The notes below the pieces were generated by a model. The model was not told where the DNA came from, did no database searches, and saw nothing but the letters and a program-made list of their open reading frames with translations. The position numbers and the translations under genes are program-made. Of a stretch of DNA of 34,631 nt, positions 21,508 to 29,114 are shown piece after piece; position 1 is the first letter of the stretch; each line of letters begins with the position of its first letter. The stretch is from Bacteroidota bacterium (GTDB lineage: Bacteria > Bacteroidota > Bacteroidia > 2-12-FULL-35-15), in assembly GCA_021323165.1 (NCBI GenBank), contig JAJTCJ010000062.1, forward strand, positions 1 through 34,631. Reading direction: 5' to 3'.

Positions 21508-23075
21508 TAATAAACGATCATTTTTTTAGTCACCCTGTACTCATCACAACGAAGAGAATAATAATAGATACCCTGATTTAGATTGTAAGCAGAGGCATTA
21601 AATATATAATCGAAATTCCCTTCCGGGAATTTTTCATTTTCATAGAGTGTCGCCACTTTGTTTCCCAGGATATCATAAACAATGAGATCAACAGTTCCCG
21701 TCTTTTTAAGATCGAATTTGATCCAGGTATTTTCCTGGAAAGGATTAGGAGAATTCTGTTGTAGCACCGGTGAATAATTATTACGCATTGGCTCGTCCAT
21801 GCTTAATGTCACTCCGTCAACAAGAGCTGTCCATACACTCAGACCGCCCGCATACTGCATCCATGCAGGACGCACCATATTGTTGTAAGCAGAAATGCCG
21901 ATGTAATCACCAAAAAAGATTGAAGGGCTCGGAACAAATGAATTATCATTGATCTTAAAATTTGTAAAACTATTACCGCCATCAACAGAACGGGCTAAAT
22001 AGACATCCGTTTGTTGACTTGTCACAGGATAATTTCTCCTGTCGTAAAATACACAATAGATATAACCGTTGGTCGGATCAATATCCATCCATGTTAAAAA
22101 TTGTTGTTTACCGGGCATATCATCATTTACACGAACAGGACTGCTCCAGGTTGTACCGCCATCAGTTGATTTTAGTAACCAGACATCCGTATCCGTAGTG
22201 CCATTCCGCTGATCTGTCCAGTTAATATAAATAGTTCCATAGTTAGGACCGGGACTAAGATCACAGATTGCCTGAGGTAATCCGTTACAGCGCTGCAATC
22301 CCGAGATATTATAATCCCATCCACCGGGAGTAGAAATAATGGGAAGTTCATGTGGAAGCCAGGTTATACCGTTATCAAGACTTTTATTAAATACTAATCC
22401 GTTCGGTCCGGTCCAGATGACATAGATCTCTCCTGTAGGCCCTATCATAGGAATTGCACCTTCCATTGTACTATCGCTATCAACACAGTTACCTGCTTCT
22501 GCGTTAATCCTGACAGGTGTGCTCCATGTTGCCCCTGCATCGGCAGATTTAGAAAACAGGATCACCGAACTATCCAAGGGAGATGATGAACCATAATTAT
22601 CGAATTGTGTCCAGGTAACGTAAATTTCATTCGTGACAGAATTTACAATCACAGCTTCTTTATCCTGTGCCTTGCTTCCATTCAAGCCTGTATATGTCCC
22701 GCTTGACCATGTTGCTCCTCCATCAAGGGATTTTTGAAACACGATACGATCGATCCAGTTTCCTGAAGCAGGATTGGAAAGATGGGAATAATAATATGCA
22801 CCGGCAGTGTCGGTAAAAATGATCGGATCGCCCCAGACACCATAAGTTGGTTCCGTAAGAATACCTATGTTCCAGGTTATCCCGCCATCGTTAGAATTGT
22901 AAACATTATTAAGATTGGCGCCCGCAACAACCTGGGAAGGATTTTTCGGATTGATACGGATAGAGATCTCCTGTGGACTGTTCTGATCACTGATCAACAC
23001 ATTCGTGAATTGTGAAAAAGCAGGTATTATAGAACTCAGAAAAGAAAAAAAGAAAAGAAAAGTATTTTTTTTCAT
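21507..23075 (-). CDS. T9SS-sorted BNR/Asp-box beta-propeller protein
   Basis: The 522-residue protein has a signal peptide (residues 1-21, ending AFSQ). A beta-propeller follows with at least six Asp-box-like repeats (SNDGGITW, SLDGGATW, SADAGATW, SLDNGITW, STDGGTTW, SVDGGNSF). The type A T9SS sorting domain spans about 435-522 (NSPNPFQENTWIKFDL through the terminal KKMIVY). It should be secreted through the type IX system and possibly attached to the surface. Asp boxes occur in sialidases, but the sialidase RIP motif and catalytic residues are not evident, so I do not call it an enzyme. It starts the overlapping four-gene operon ending with the hydrolase. Confidence 0.85.
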   Translation of the reverse strand: MKKNTFLFFFSFLSSIIPAFSQFTNVLISDQNSPQEISIRINPKNPSQVVAGANLNNVYNSNDGGITWNIGILTEPTYGVWGDPIIFTDTAGAYYYSHLSNPASGNWIDRIVFQKSLDGGATWSSGTYTGLNGSKAQDKEAVIVNSVTNEIYVTWTQFDNYGSSSPLDSSVILFSKSADAGATWSTPVRINAEAGNCVDSDSTMEGAIPMIGPTGEIYVIWTGPNGLVFNKSLDNGITWLPHELPIISTPGGWDYNISGLQRCNGLPQAICDLSPGPNYGTIYINWTDQRNGTTDTDVWLLKSTDGGTTWSSPVRVNDDMPGKQQFLTWMDIDPTNGYIYCVFYDRRNYPVTSQQTDVYLARSVDGGNSFTNFKINDNSFVPSPSIFFGDYIGISAYNNMVRPAWMQYAGGLSVWTALVDGVTLSMDEPMRNNYSPVLQQNSPNPFQENTWIKFDLKKTGTVDLIVYDILGNKVATLYENEKFPEGNFDYIFNASAYNLNQGIYYYSLRCDEYRVTKKMIVY

Positions 23076-23150
23076 TGATCAGTATTGTTTCACAAATAAA
23101 CCACTGTCATTATTGATAAATAATTATACCCAACATGCAATCTACCCGCG

Positions 23151-23158
23151 CAAATGTA
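23151..23158 (-). promoter_or_regulatory. Candidate -7 element (TACATTTG) of the pyrophosphatase operon
   Basis: TACATTTG on the minus strand matches TAnnTTTG and lies 75 bases upstream of the ATG at 23075, the first gene of the four-gene operon. No clear -33 TTG is seen at 19-21 bases. Confidence 0.4.
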
Positions 23159-23245
23159 CGTAAACAAATAAGATCTTTTTTGAGGCTTCAGGAATAACTT
23201 TGGGGCTGGCACGATTATTTAAATACTCCTGAAAAAGCTACAAAT

Positions 23246-23425
23246 ATGTCAGAAAATAAGATCCATAGCATTAATTCCCAGGGAAGCGGTAATGCTGAAT
23301 TCAATCACTGGACAGGAAAGTTCAATTGCCCGAAAGAAGAATTACTTCAGGCAAGAAATGCTGTGAGAATTTCTACCGAAAAGGTGGCGGAATATATGCG
23401 AAAAGAAAAAAGCAAAGTTTATTAA
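23246..23425 (+). CDS. DUF3606-like small protein, 59 aa
   Basis: This short frame encodes a product starting MSENKIHSINSQGSGNAEFN and containing HWTGKFNCPKEELLQARNAV and STEKVAEYMRKEK. The pattern (tryptophan, then F-x-(C/V)-(P/S)-x-EEL, then a helix ending in a second V-x-x-Y/V) resembles DUF3606, a family of about 60-residue proteins of unknown function common in Bacteroidota and other groups. It is isolated, transcribed opposite to its neighbours, and ends just before the terminator at 23443-23472. Confidence 0.6.
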   Translation: MSENKIHSINSQGSGNAEFNHWTGKFNCPKEELLQARNAVRISTEKVAEYMRKEKSKVY

Positions 23426-23442
23426 AACATTTTCGGTCAATA

Positions 23443-23472
23443 ATAAAAAAGCCTTCCATTTCTGAAAGGCTT
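23443..23472 (-). terminator. Intrinsic terminator of the OmpA-family gene
   Basis: AAGCCTT (23449-23455) and AAGGCTT (23466-23472) form a 7-bp stem with a 10-base loop. On the minus strand it is followed by six T. It lies 22 bases after the OmpA-family stop. It may also act weakly on the DUF3606-like transcript from the other side. Confidence 0.75.
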
Positions 23473-23493
23473 ATTTGATCTGCTGTGCTTTCG

Positions 23494-24174
23494 CTATTCC
23501 ATACTCCGTACTTCTGTTCTTCTGTTCTTCTGCTTACCAGCATCTGAATCATTATCCGAAACCGGCTGAGTGTCGCCATAACCTTTGGCTACAACCCGAT
23601 CAGCTTGAATTCCTTTTTTTACCAAATACGCTTTAACAGATTTGGCGCGGTCTTCCGACAGTTTCTGATTCGCATCTTTATTTCCAACATTATCAGTGTG
23701 GCCAGCTATCTCAACTTTCAATGACTTTTTCAGCAGCATATATTCCGCTAGTTCATTCAGCTCTTTAAAAGATTCTGTTTTTAAAGTTGATTTTCCTGTG
23801 TCAAAAAATACATTGTCGAGTGTGTACATTTTCGGAGGATTAATGATGAGCTTGTATTCGAATGTAACTGTACCTTCCATTGCCGGAACCTTCAGCACAT
23901 TGTAATCTTTATTTTCTCCGAAGGCACTGAAAAGCACATTATAGCTTTCCCCTTCAGGCCCCAGCACATCAAATTTTCCATCAGCTTTTGTTACCCCGGA
24001 ATAGGCTTTCTTAGTTGTTTGAGATACAAAGGTCACCTTCTCCCCTTCCAGGAATTTTTGTGATTTATCTACTACAATAACATTGATCAATGCATCAGTT
24101 TCAGTTGGTTCAAGCGTTTGAGCTGTTGAACAAAGAACAGATAATAATAAAAGAGAAGCTATTAAATATTTCAT
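23494..24174 (-). CDS. OmpA-family peptidoglycan-binding protein
   Basis: This is a 226-residue protein. The signal peptide covers residues 1-19 (ending STAQ). A beta-sandwich-like N-terminal domain follows (INVIVVDKSQKFLEGEKVTFVSQTTKKAYSGVTKADGKFDV). The OmpA C-terminal domain spans 118-226: FDTGKSTL, GHTDNVGNKDANQKLSEDRAKSVKAYLVKKG and NRRTEV. Asp161 and Arg176 are the expected diaminopimelate-binding residues. It probably anchors the outer membrane to peptidoglycan. Its start is 24 bases after the stop of the AddB-like nuclease gene, and an intrinsic terminator closes it. Confidence 0.85.
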   Translation of the reverse strand: MKYLIASLLLLSVLCSTAQTLEPTETDALINVIVVDKSQKFLEGEKVTFVSQTTKKAYSGVTKADGKFDVLGPEGESYNVLFSAFGENKDYNVLKVPAMEGTVTFEYKLIINPPKMYTLDNVFFDTGKSTLKTESFKELNELAEYMLLKKSLKVEIAGHTDNVGNKDANQKLSEDRAKSVKAYLVKKGIQADRVVAKGYGDTQPVSDNDSDAGKQKNRRTEVRSME

Positions 24175-24198
24175 GATGTGAGATTTTACATTTTTAAA

Positions 24199-27069
24199 TT
24201 ATCGGTTGCATACACCTTTAAAGCTACAATAAATACAGTTATCAAGATCAAGAGTCTGGACAAAATCAACGGAAGGATCAAGGATCTCAGTCAGAAGGAT
24301 CTGCAGCTGCTCTTCAAACTCCTTTAATATTCCTTCATTCAGAAATTCCACCCCATTTGCTTTTACTGATTTTAAGCCAGCGCTTAATTCGCGGAAAGTG
24401 ATAATGCCGGATTGAATATTTTCGGTCACGGCCGGATTCATTCGCTGGTACAAATAAGCATACATTAATAATTGAAAGCTTTTAGAAAGCCCGTTCTCTG
24501 TCCTGATTAGATCCCAGTCATCGAACTTCAATTCATTATTGTTTGCTAATCCCGTTTTGTAATCTACAATTCTTGTAACCCGACCAACACTGTCGATCCT
24601 ATCGGCTTTACCTTTTAGCTTAATAACTTTCCCGTTCACTTCAAGTTCGGAACCCAGCTCCTGCTCTAATGATTTAATGATATATGGTTCATGATTTTTA
24701 GCTGCTGCATTTATTGAAGCGATCTCCGCATCAAGGAAATTAGAAATGAACTTCAGTGCAACTTTAATGGTCAGTAAATTTTTCCCAAAGCTGAGCTCTG
24801 AGCGGTTATAATACTCCTCAAAAGCTTTGAGTGTTAACTCCTCCACCTGAGGTTTCATATCCTTTACATCTTCACTTTTCAGATTTTTCCCAACAAAAGG
24901 TTTGTACAATGTTTCAAGTACGCTGTGTATCACATTTCCAAGAACATCCGCACCTATCGTTTCCGCCACTTCATCCGCTTCTTTTAATCCGGCAATACCG
25001 TGAAAATAAAACTGCACTCCGCAGCTTCTGTATTTATTCAGCAACGATGGAGAGAACCCAAAATCAGCTCTTGCCTGAAGTTTTTCGAGAATGTGATCCG
25101 TCTTCGAAATGCGTATCCCTATTCCATCGCTTTCCGGCTTAACAGGAATACTGAGCAATTGTTCGGTGATTGTAACATTGGGATTTATTTTCGGAAGCTC
25201 ATAAGCAAGCTGTGTTAAGAAACGGCTTCTTTCACCACTTCCCAATGCATCACTTTCAGTATTGTATAAAAGATAAATATTAGTTGCCCTCTGTAATAAT
25301 CTATAAAAGTGGTAAGCAAAGATCGCGTCTTTATCACTGTATGTAGGCAACCCGAAATGACGCTTTAATTCAAAAGGGATAAATGAATTCACTGCTTTCC
25401 CTGAAGGAAGAATATCTTCATTACATGAAAGGAGGATCACATTCTCGAAATCCAGTGTTCGCGTTTCCAGCATTCCCATTACCTGTAAACCCATAAGCGG
25501 TTCACCATAAAAAGGCAAGGTACTCGCACGAACGATCTGATTGATGATGCTTCTGAGTGTCTTCACATCATCAATCGAATCAGGATAATCCGTCATTAAA
25601 ACCTGGATACGCTTTACGATCTTTGTAAAAGCAAATAAATATTCCAGCTCAAGACTTGCTTTGTTTTCAGCGTTTGTATCCAGTTGTGCTATGATGCCAT
25701 TCTTTAAGATCTCTATCAGATACTGAACACAAGCGATTCCATCAGCCGCAGTTTTCCAGTGAGTAAAAAGCGGACGAAGCAACGTGTATTCATCAGGATG
25801 ATCAATGAATAATTTATCAAGCGTTGAGATCGCAGCGAAAACAATATTTCTTCCCTGTATGGTCTGAACGATTGGCTTTACTGAAAGCTGTAGCTCTTTA
25901 TCTGCAAGCGCAATAGCTGTATAAGGATGACTGAGTAGTTTTATAAGATCGGTGTGATAGTAACTGTAATTCTCTTTTCCTGCTGCGATCTTTTTTGCAT
26001 TTTCATGCAGATTAAATACGATGTCGAAATATCCGGCAACGGGCGTATTCTTTAAAGGATAACCCATTGTAACATTTATATCTTCCAATCCTTTTGGTAA
26101 AGAGTGAAGAACAGGAAATAGTAAATTCTCATCGGCAAGAACAAGAGCCGTATTCTGGAGATGTCCCTGTTCCTTGTCAATACTTGTAACCAGACTACCG
26201 GCAACTTTAGCCTGTGCAACATTTTTAGCAGCACCGATTATAGTTATTGTTTTCTTTTCATTGCTGAGAAGCGTTTCCTCGAATACAATGTTTCTTTCCT
26301 TGATCTTTTTGAATCTTCCGTATTCATTGTACTTCCTGATAAAGCGTCCGGCTTCCTGGTTAGGATCATTCACATAATAGCTGTCGGTATCCCAGATGAT
26401 CTCCGCTTTGTCGGCATCCACCAGCTTTTCTATCATGATCTCTTCCGCGAGGTTTAATGCATTAAATCCGGCAAAGATTATTTTTTTCCAGGGATATTTC
26501 GCAGCGCGCTCAACCGGATCTTTTGCAACAATACGATATGCGAGTCCCTGATACGCTTGCTTCTTCTTTAATGAGCGTTCAACAAAATCCGAATAGTATG
26601 CACCAAGCGATTCCCAGAAAACAAGGTATTGCTTTTGAAAATCGGTGAGCTCTTCATCTGTGTTCAGGCTCCAGCTTTCCAGCTCTTTGATGTTCTTTAA
26701 GTTTCCAAATAACTGTTTAGCATCTATCAGGTAACGGTCGATCTCATTAAAGTCGCTTAGAAGGATTTGTCCCCATTTACTGAATTCATCGAATGTTTCT
26801 GCATTCTGGGAATTACATTTTTTTACAGTTTCATAAAGATCGAAAAGTAAAGTAGTAGAATCGGCTGGCTGCAGTTCAGACAACAGGGCGACAAAATCTT
26901 CGGTAGCCAGGATCTGCGGACTCCAGAATGTTTTTTTAAGATTATTGGAGAGATGCGTTTTAAGAAACAATCCTGCTCTTCTGTTGGGCAAAACAATACA
27001 GAGATCACTTATGTCATCACCGTATTTTTTATAAAGATATTGAACTGTTTTCTCCAGGAAGGATTGCAT
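24199..27069 (-). CDS. AddB-type PD-(D/E)XK nuclease with Fe-S cysteines
   Basis: From ATG 27069 the protein has 956 residues (965 from an alternative ATG at 27096). The N-terminal half is helicase-like but lacks a proper Walker A (DLCIVLPNRRAGLFLKTHL), as in AddB. Near the C-terminus is the nuclease core KLKGKADRIDSVGRVTRIVDYKTG with its Asp and Lys. Four cysteines in AddB-like spacing suit a 4Fe-4S cluster: one in YRSCGVQFYF, then C-x2-C-x5-C in CIYCSFKGVC at the end. Such proteins act with an AddA-like UvrD helicase to process double-strand DNA ends; no such gene is in the window. I prefer 27069 because a TATCTTCG promoter-like element lies between the two ATGs. Confidence 0.8.
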   Translation of the reverse strand: MQSFLEKTVQYLYKKYGDDISDLCIVLPNRRAGLFLKTHLSNNLKKTFWSPQILATEDFVALLSELQPADSTTLLFDLYETVKKCNSQNAETFDEFSKWGQILLSDFNEIDRYLIDAKQLFGNLKNIKELESWSLNTDEELTDFQKQYLVFWESLGAYYSDFVERSLKKKQAYQGLAYRIVAKDPVERAAKYPWKKIIFAGFNALNLAEEIMIEKLVDADKAEIIWDTDSYYVNDPNQEAGRFIRKYNEYGRFKKIKERNIVFEETLLSNEKKTITIIGAAKNVAQAKVAGSLVTSIDKEQGHLQNTALVLADENLLFPVLHSLPKGLEDINVTMGYPLKNTPVAGYFDIVFNLHENAKKIAAGKENYSYYHTDLIKLLSHPYTAIALADKELQLSVKPIVQTIQGRNIVFAAISTLDKLFIDHPDEYTLLRPLFTHWKTAADGIACVQYLIEILKNGIIAQLDTNAENKASLELEYLFAFTKIVKRIQVLMTDYPDSIDDVKTLRSIINQIVRASTLPFYGEPLMGLQVMGMLETRTLDFENVILLSCNEDILPSGKAVNSFIPFELKRHFGLPTYSDKDAIFAYHFYRLLQRATNIYLLYNTESDALGSGERSRFLTQLAYELPKINPNVTITEQLLSIPVKPESDGIGIRISKTDHILEKLQARADFGFSPSLLNKYRSCGVQFYFHGIAGLKEADEVAETIGADVLGNVIHSVLETLYKPFVGKNLKSEDVKDMKPQVEELTLKAFEEYYNRSELSFGKNLLTIKVALKFISNFLDAEIASINAAAKNHEPYIIKSLEQELGSELEVNGKVIKLKGKADRIDSVGRVTRIVDYKTGLANNNELKFDDWDLIRTENGLSKSFQLLMYAYLYQRMNPAVTENIQSGIITFRELSAGLKSVKANGVEFLNEGILKEFEEQLQILLTEILDPSVDFVQTLDLDNCIYCSFKGVCNR

Positions 27070-27073
27070 CTTA

Positions 27074-27081
27074 CGAAGATA
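27074..27081 (-). promoter_or_regulatory. -7-like element (TATCTTCG) abutting the AddB-like start
   Basis: On the minus strand TATCTTCG lies only 4 bases upstream of ATG 27069. If it is the -7 element, transcription would begin at or near the ATG, giving a nearly leaderless mRNA and ruling out the longer start at 27096. Confidence 0.35.
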
Positions 27082-27178
27082 AATATTATTTCCCATTTTA
27101 TTATACCACGAAGGCCCTAAGAAGAAGGAGAAACATTAAGGATAGCTATTTACCCGCAAATTCATTTTGTGTGTTTTT

Positions 27179-27206
27179 GTCATCCCGAGCTTGCCCGAGG
27201 GATCTT
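27179..27206. repeat. GTCATCCC...GGGATCTT palindrome
   Basis: The centre here is GAGCTTGCCCGA, giving a weaker stem than the 19-kb copies. Confidence 0.7.
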
Positions 27207-27375
27207 ACTCTGTGTGAAAGCTGTGAATTATGGAACACAGATGTAGCGGATTTTTATGATTAACACGGATAGCTGTGTTTATGATCGCTACGCGATTATG
27301 ATCAAATTATGATTCTGTGTGTCTTTTTTGCCGCAGATTCACAGATTTTAATGAAATTATTGATGCTTACCGTTT

Positions 27376-27403
27376 GTCATCCCGACCTTGCTGGAGGGAT
27401 CTT
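27376..27403. repeat. GTCATCCC...GGGATCTT palindrome
   Basis: The centre here is GACCTTGCTGGA. It overlaps the false upstream extension of the following small gene. Confidence 0.7.
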
Positions 27404-27474
27404 CTGTCTACGAAGCTATTTTATCAAATTATGATTGTGATTGTGTGTGTTATCATTTCGTCAACAGGGATTTG

Positions 27475-27482
27475 TATCTTTG
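27475..27482 (+). promoter_or_regulatory. -7 element (TATCTTTG) abutting a small gene's start
   Basis: TATCTTTG is an exact TAnnTTTG match, 4 bases before GTG 27487 and 13 before GTG 27496. Transcription would begin near 27488-27490, which favours 27496 as start or a leaderless message. Confidence 0.45.
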
Positions 27483-27486
27483 CAAA

Positions 27487-27726
27487 GTGAAAACAGTGAA
27501 CTATCCTCAATACCGCAAGTATAAAAACCACAAAGCTTATTTCAAAATCATTTCTGAAAAGGAATGGGAAGAGATTCAGGTATTAGGTTCAAAATTCATT
27601 CTTCATACGTTTACCGTAAAGATACTTCCTGACCGAAATTTTATTTATGATATGACCTTTGATTATGAGAATAACTGGGATAAAATTGAAGAAGAGGAAT
27701 ACCATGAGATTCTAAGAAAAGTATAA
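27487..27726 (+). CDS. Small conserved-looking hypothetical protein, 79 aa
   Basis: The frame is open from 27388, but its first third translates a palindromic repeat. A GTG at 27487 (or 27496, in frame) gives a product starting with V/M-K-T-V-NYPQYRKYKNHKAYFKI and ending in an acidic helix (WDKIEEEEYHEILRKV). The segment KILPDRNFIYDMTFDY is distinctive. I have an impression of similar small proteins in Bacteroidota but cannot name a family. It has no signal peptide. It is followed by a 79-base spacer before the cassette-like region. Confidence 0.6.
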   Translation: MKTVNYPQYRKYKNHKAYFKIISEKEWEEIQVLGSKFILHTFTVKILPDRNFIYDMTFDYENNWDKIEEEEYHEILRKV

Positions 27727-27820
27727 TTTTAGACTAAAAAGGTTAAATTTGAGAAATAAAAAAGCGATACAAACATTCGCCAATCTAGCCAAATTGGACA
27801 GATAAGTGAAGGTTTATATC

Positions 27821-27841
27821 GCCTATATACTAGTTATAGGC
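27821..27841. repeat. Compact palindromic boundary site (site 1)
   Basis: GCCTATA (27821-27827) pairs with TATAGGC (27835-27841). The right half (GTTATAGGC at 27833-27841) is the same core found at the cassette-like boundaries at 28658 and, inverted, at 28536 and 29124. It looks like an attC-like site that has lost its internal stem. Confidence 0.45.
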
Positions 27842-27863
27842 AATAAGTGCACAGACGTGTGGA

Positions 27864-27876
27864 ACGACAACTCGAC
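27864..27876 (+). promoter_or_regulatory. Leader motif ACGACAACTCGAC, unit 1
   Basis: This 13-base string lies 4 bases upstream of the ATG at 27881. A near-identical string (ACAACGACTCGAC) occurs at the same place in unit 2, at 28678-28690. Its role is unknown. Confidence 0.4.
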
Positions 27877-27880
27877 CTTA

Positions 27881-28501
27881 ATGAAAACGTTAAAAATTAG
27901 CTTACTCATATTTATTTTATATTTAGCGTCCCTCCTGACACTATGGTTAATCCCTAGTAATAATTATGTAAATTTTAAGACCGAGTATTATGTATTATCC
28001 CGACTTCTTTATTATTATTTAAAATTTACACCTCTTGCCATAATCATTATTGCATTAATTGAAATTCGAAAAGACAGAAAAACAATCCAATCTTGGATTA
28101 CTGGGACCTTAAGTTTTGTTCTACTTTTATATGGGTTCTGGGTATCACGACCACATCCAAGAAAAGAACTTGTTTACGAAAACTTAGGTCATGTTTCATT
28201 TGAATCCAATGGACAGGATAAAAATTTCAAATATTATTGTAATTATGACTTCGATGTACAAGTTATTCTTGAATCAGAATCTGCCGACCTGAGGAATGAA
28301 ATAAACTTTAAAAGAAAAGAAATACTGGATGTTATTGACCAAGCAACGAGAGATAATTGTACCGAATCAGATATTCAAGATTACATAAATCAAAAATACT
28401 TAGGAGTAATTAACGACAAGCTTGAGAATGGAGAAATTACTTCCATTAATTTTAACAACAGGAAAGACAGTGTTTCGACAAATGGAATCAAGACAAAATA
28501 A
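27881..28501 (+). CDS. Hypothetical membrane protein in cassette-like unit 1
   Basis: From ATG 27881 the protein has 206 residues. The longer frame from 27806 would translate the boundary site, so I reject it. It has three likely membrane helices: about residues 5-23 (ISLLIFILYLASLLTLWLI), 45-60 (FTPLAIIIIALIEI) and 72-88 (WITGTLSFVLLLYGFWV). A roughly 115-residue soluble domain follows, starting RPHPRKELVYENLGHVSFESNGQDKNFKYY, with an acidic helix-rich end. I do not recognise the family. The richness in AAT, AAA and TTA codons and the lack of relatives nearby fit accessory DNA. Confidence 0.6.
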   Translation: MKTLKISLLIFILYLASLLTLWLIPSNNYVNFKTEYYVLSRLLYYYLKFTPLAIIIIALIEIRKDRKTIQSWITGTLSFVLLLYGFWVSRPHPRKELVYENLGHVSFESNGQDKNFKYYCNYDFDVQVILESESADLRNEINFKRKEILDVIDQATRDNCTESDIQDYINQKYLGVINDKLENGEITSINFNNRKDSVSTNGIKTK

Positions 28502-28525
28502 AAAAATTAAATAGCTAAGCTGTGT

Positions 28526-28674
28526 GGCACTTAAAGCCTATAACAGCCGTCTTGCGTTAGCGGGCAGACGAGTAAGTTGTACATTACTTTTCAAATATTT
28601 AATTATCGTGGCGACATGATCTCGCCTCGAAAGTCCGCCAACGCAAGGCGGCAAAACGTTATAGGTAATGTGCC
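28526..28674. repeat. attC-like long imperfect palindrome (site 2)
   Basis: Outer arms are GGCACTTAAAGCCTATAAC (28526-28544) and GTTATAGGTAATGTGCC (28658-28674). Inner arms GCCGTCTTGCGTTAGCGGGC (28546-28565) and GTCCGCCAACGCAAGGCGGC (28633-28652) match at 17 of 20 positions. The three mismatches can be G-T pairs in single-stranded DNA. The loop is about 67 bases. Two nested stems with an R''-CCTATAAC and R'-GTTATAGG outer pair resemble an integron attC site, although R' is GTTATAG rather than GTTRRRY. Confidence 0.55.
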
Positions 28675-28677
28675 CTG

Positions 28678-28690
28678 ACAACGACTCGAC
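28678..28690 (+). promoter_or_regulatory. Leader motif ACAACGACTCGAC, unit 2
   Basis: It matches the unit 1 leader motif at 11 of 13 positions and sits just after the unit boundary. Confidence 0.4.
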
Positions 28691-28702
28691 AAAAAAATTC
28701 AG

Positions 28703-29105
28703 TAGACAAAAAGCATGAAAGTACAATCATTCGAATATATGCAGACTGTTTATCCTCAAAGAAAGAAATAGATTACTAACGAAATACAAGTATTCAGTTA
28801 TTGTTGAGGGAGGACACCTAGAGTTTGATAACTTACACAAGTGGATTAATCAAAATGTTGGAACAGACAATATTGAAAACATTTACTACGGTAAAACAGA
28901 CTACGATTACGGCTTTGCAGAGTTTTTCATTTCCGACACAATACATGAACAAAGTTTGAAACTTGCCGTGCAGAATATATATACCATATATCCTGACTCC
29001 TACGATTCCGGTAAAATAAGCAAAAGTGACGGTAGAGAAAAAGACATTGAATATTCTACTGCAGACAAAGACGCGATAATTTACCCGGTAGACACAAAAG
29101 CATAA
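28703..29105 (+). pseudogene. Broken gene in cassette-like unit 2
   Basis: A frame without ATG reads KKHESTIIRIYADCLSSKKEID and meets a TAA at about 28774. A shift of one base continues LLTKYKYSVIVEGGHLEFDNLHKWINQNVG and onward for about 110 residues to TAA 29103-29105 (ending PVDTKA). Adding a T within ATAGATTACTAACG would join both parts. An ATG at 28715 gives only an 18-residue peptide. So I infer a gene that has lost a base and possibly its start codon. The C-terminal part is acidic and globular-looking; I recognise no family. Confidence 0.5.
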
Positions 29106-29114
29106 ACTGTGTGC

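Larger units (their letters stand above)
27097..27486. other. Repeat-rich spacer between divergent genes
   Basis: No gene is supported here. It contains ACCACGAAGGCCCTAAGAAG (27106-27125), a GTCATCCC...GGGATCTT palindrome at 27179-27206, a GGAACACAGATGTAGCGGAT string (27233-27252) with a later ACACGGAT, a local palindrome around GATCGCTACGCGATTATGATC, CCGCAGATTCACAGATT, and a second palindrome at 27376-27403. The last of these creates a false N-terminal extension for the next gene. Confidence 0.65.
27833..28658 (+). mobile_element. Cassette-like unit 1 (membrane protein gene)
   Basis: The unit begins GTTATAGGCAATAAGTGC (27833-27850), carries one gene, and ends with a palindromic site whose left arm GGCACTTAAAGCCTATAAC (28526-28544) is complementary to the unit's own beginning apart from a few bases. 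Beginning-to-end complementarity within a unit is what circularising integron cassettes show (R' at the start, R'' in the terminal attC). No integrase gene is in the window, so this would be an orphan, CALIN-like unit at best. Confidence 0.4.

Noticed and set aside
21507..23075. Calling the Asp-box protein a sialidase
   Set aside because: Asp boxes alone are found in many beta-propellers; the RIP motif and the catalytic residues are not evident.
27388..27486. ATG 27388 start for the small gene at 27487
   Set aside because: The extension runs through a palindromic repeat and over a full TATCTTTG promoter element.
27806..27880. GTG 27806 start for the membrane protein
   Set aside because: It would translate boundary site 1 and the leader motif of the cassette-like unit; ATG 27881 begins a normal hydrophobic N-terminus.
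28538..28726. 62-codon minus-strand frame
   Set aside because: It lies across the attC-like palindrome and has no protein-like features.
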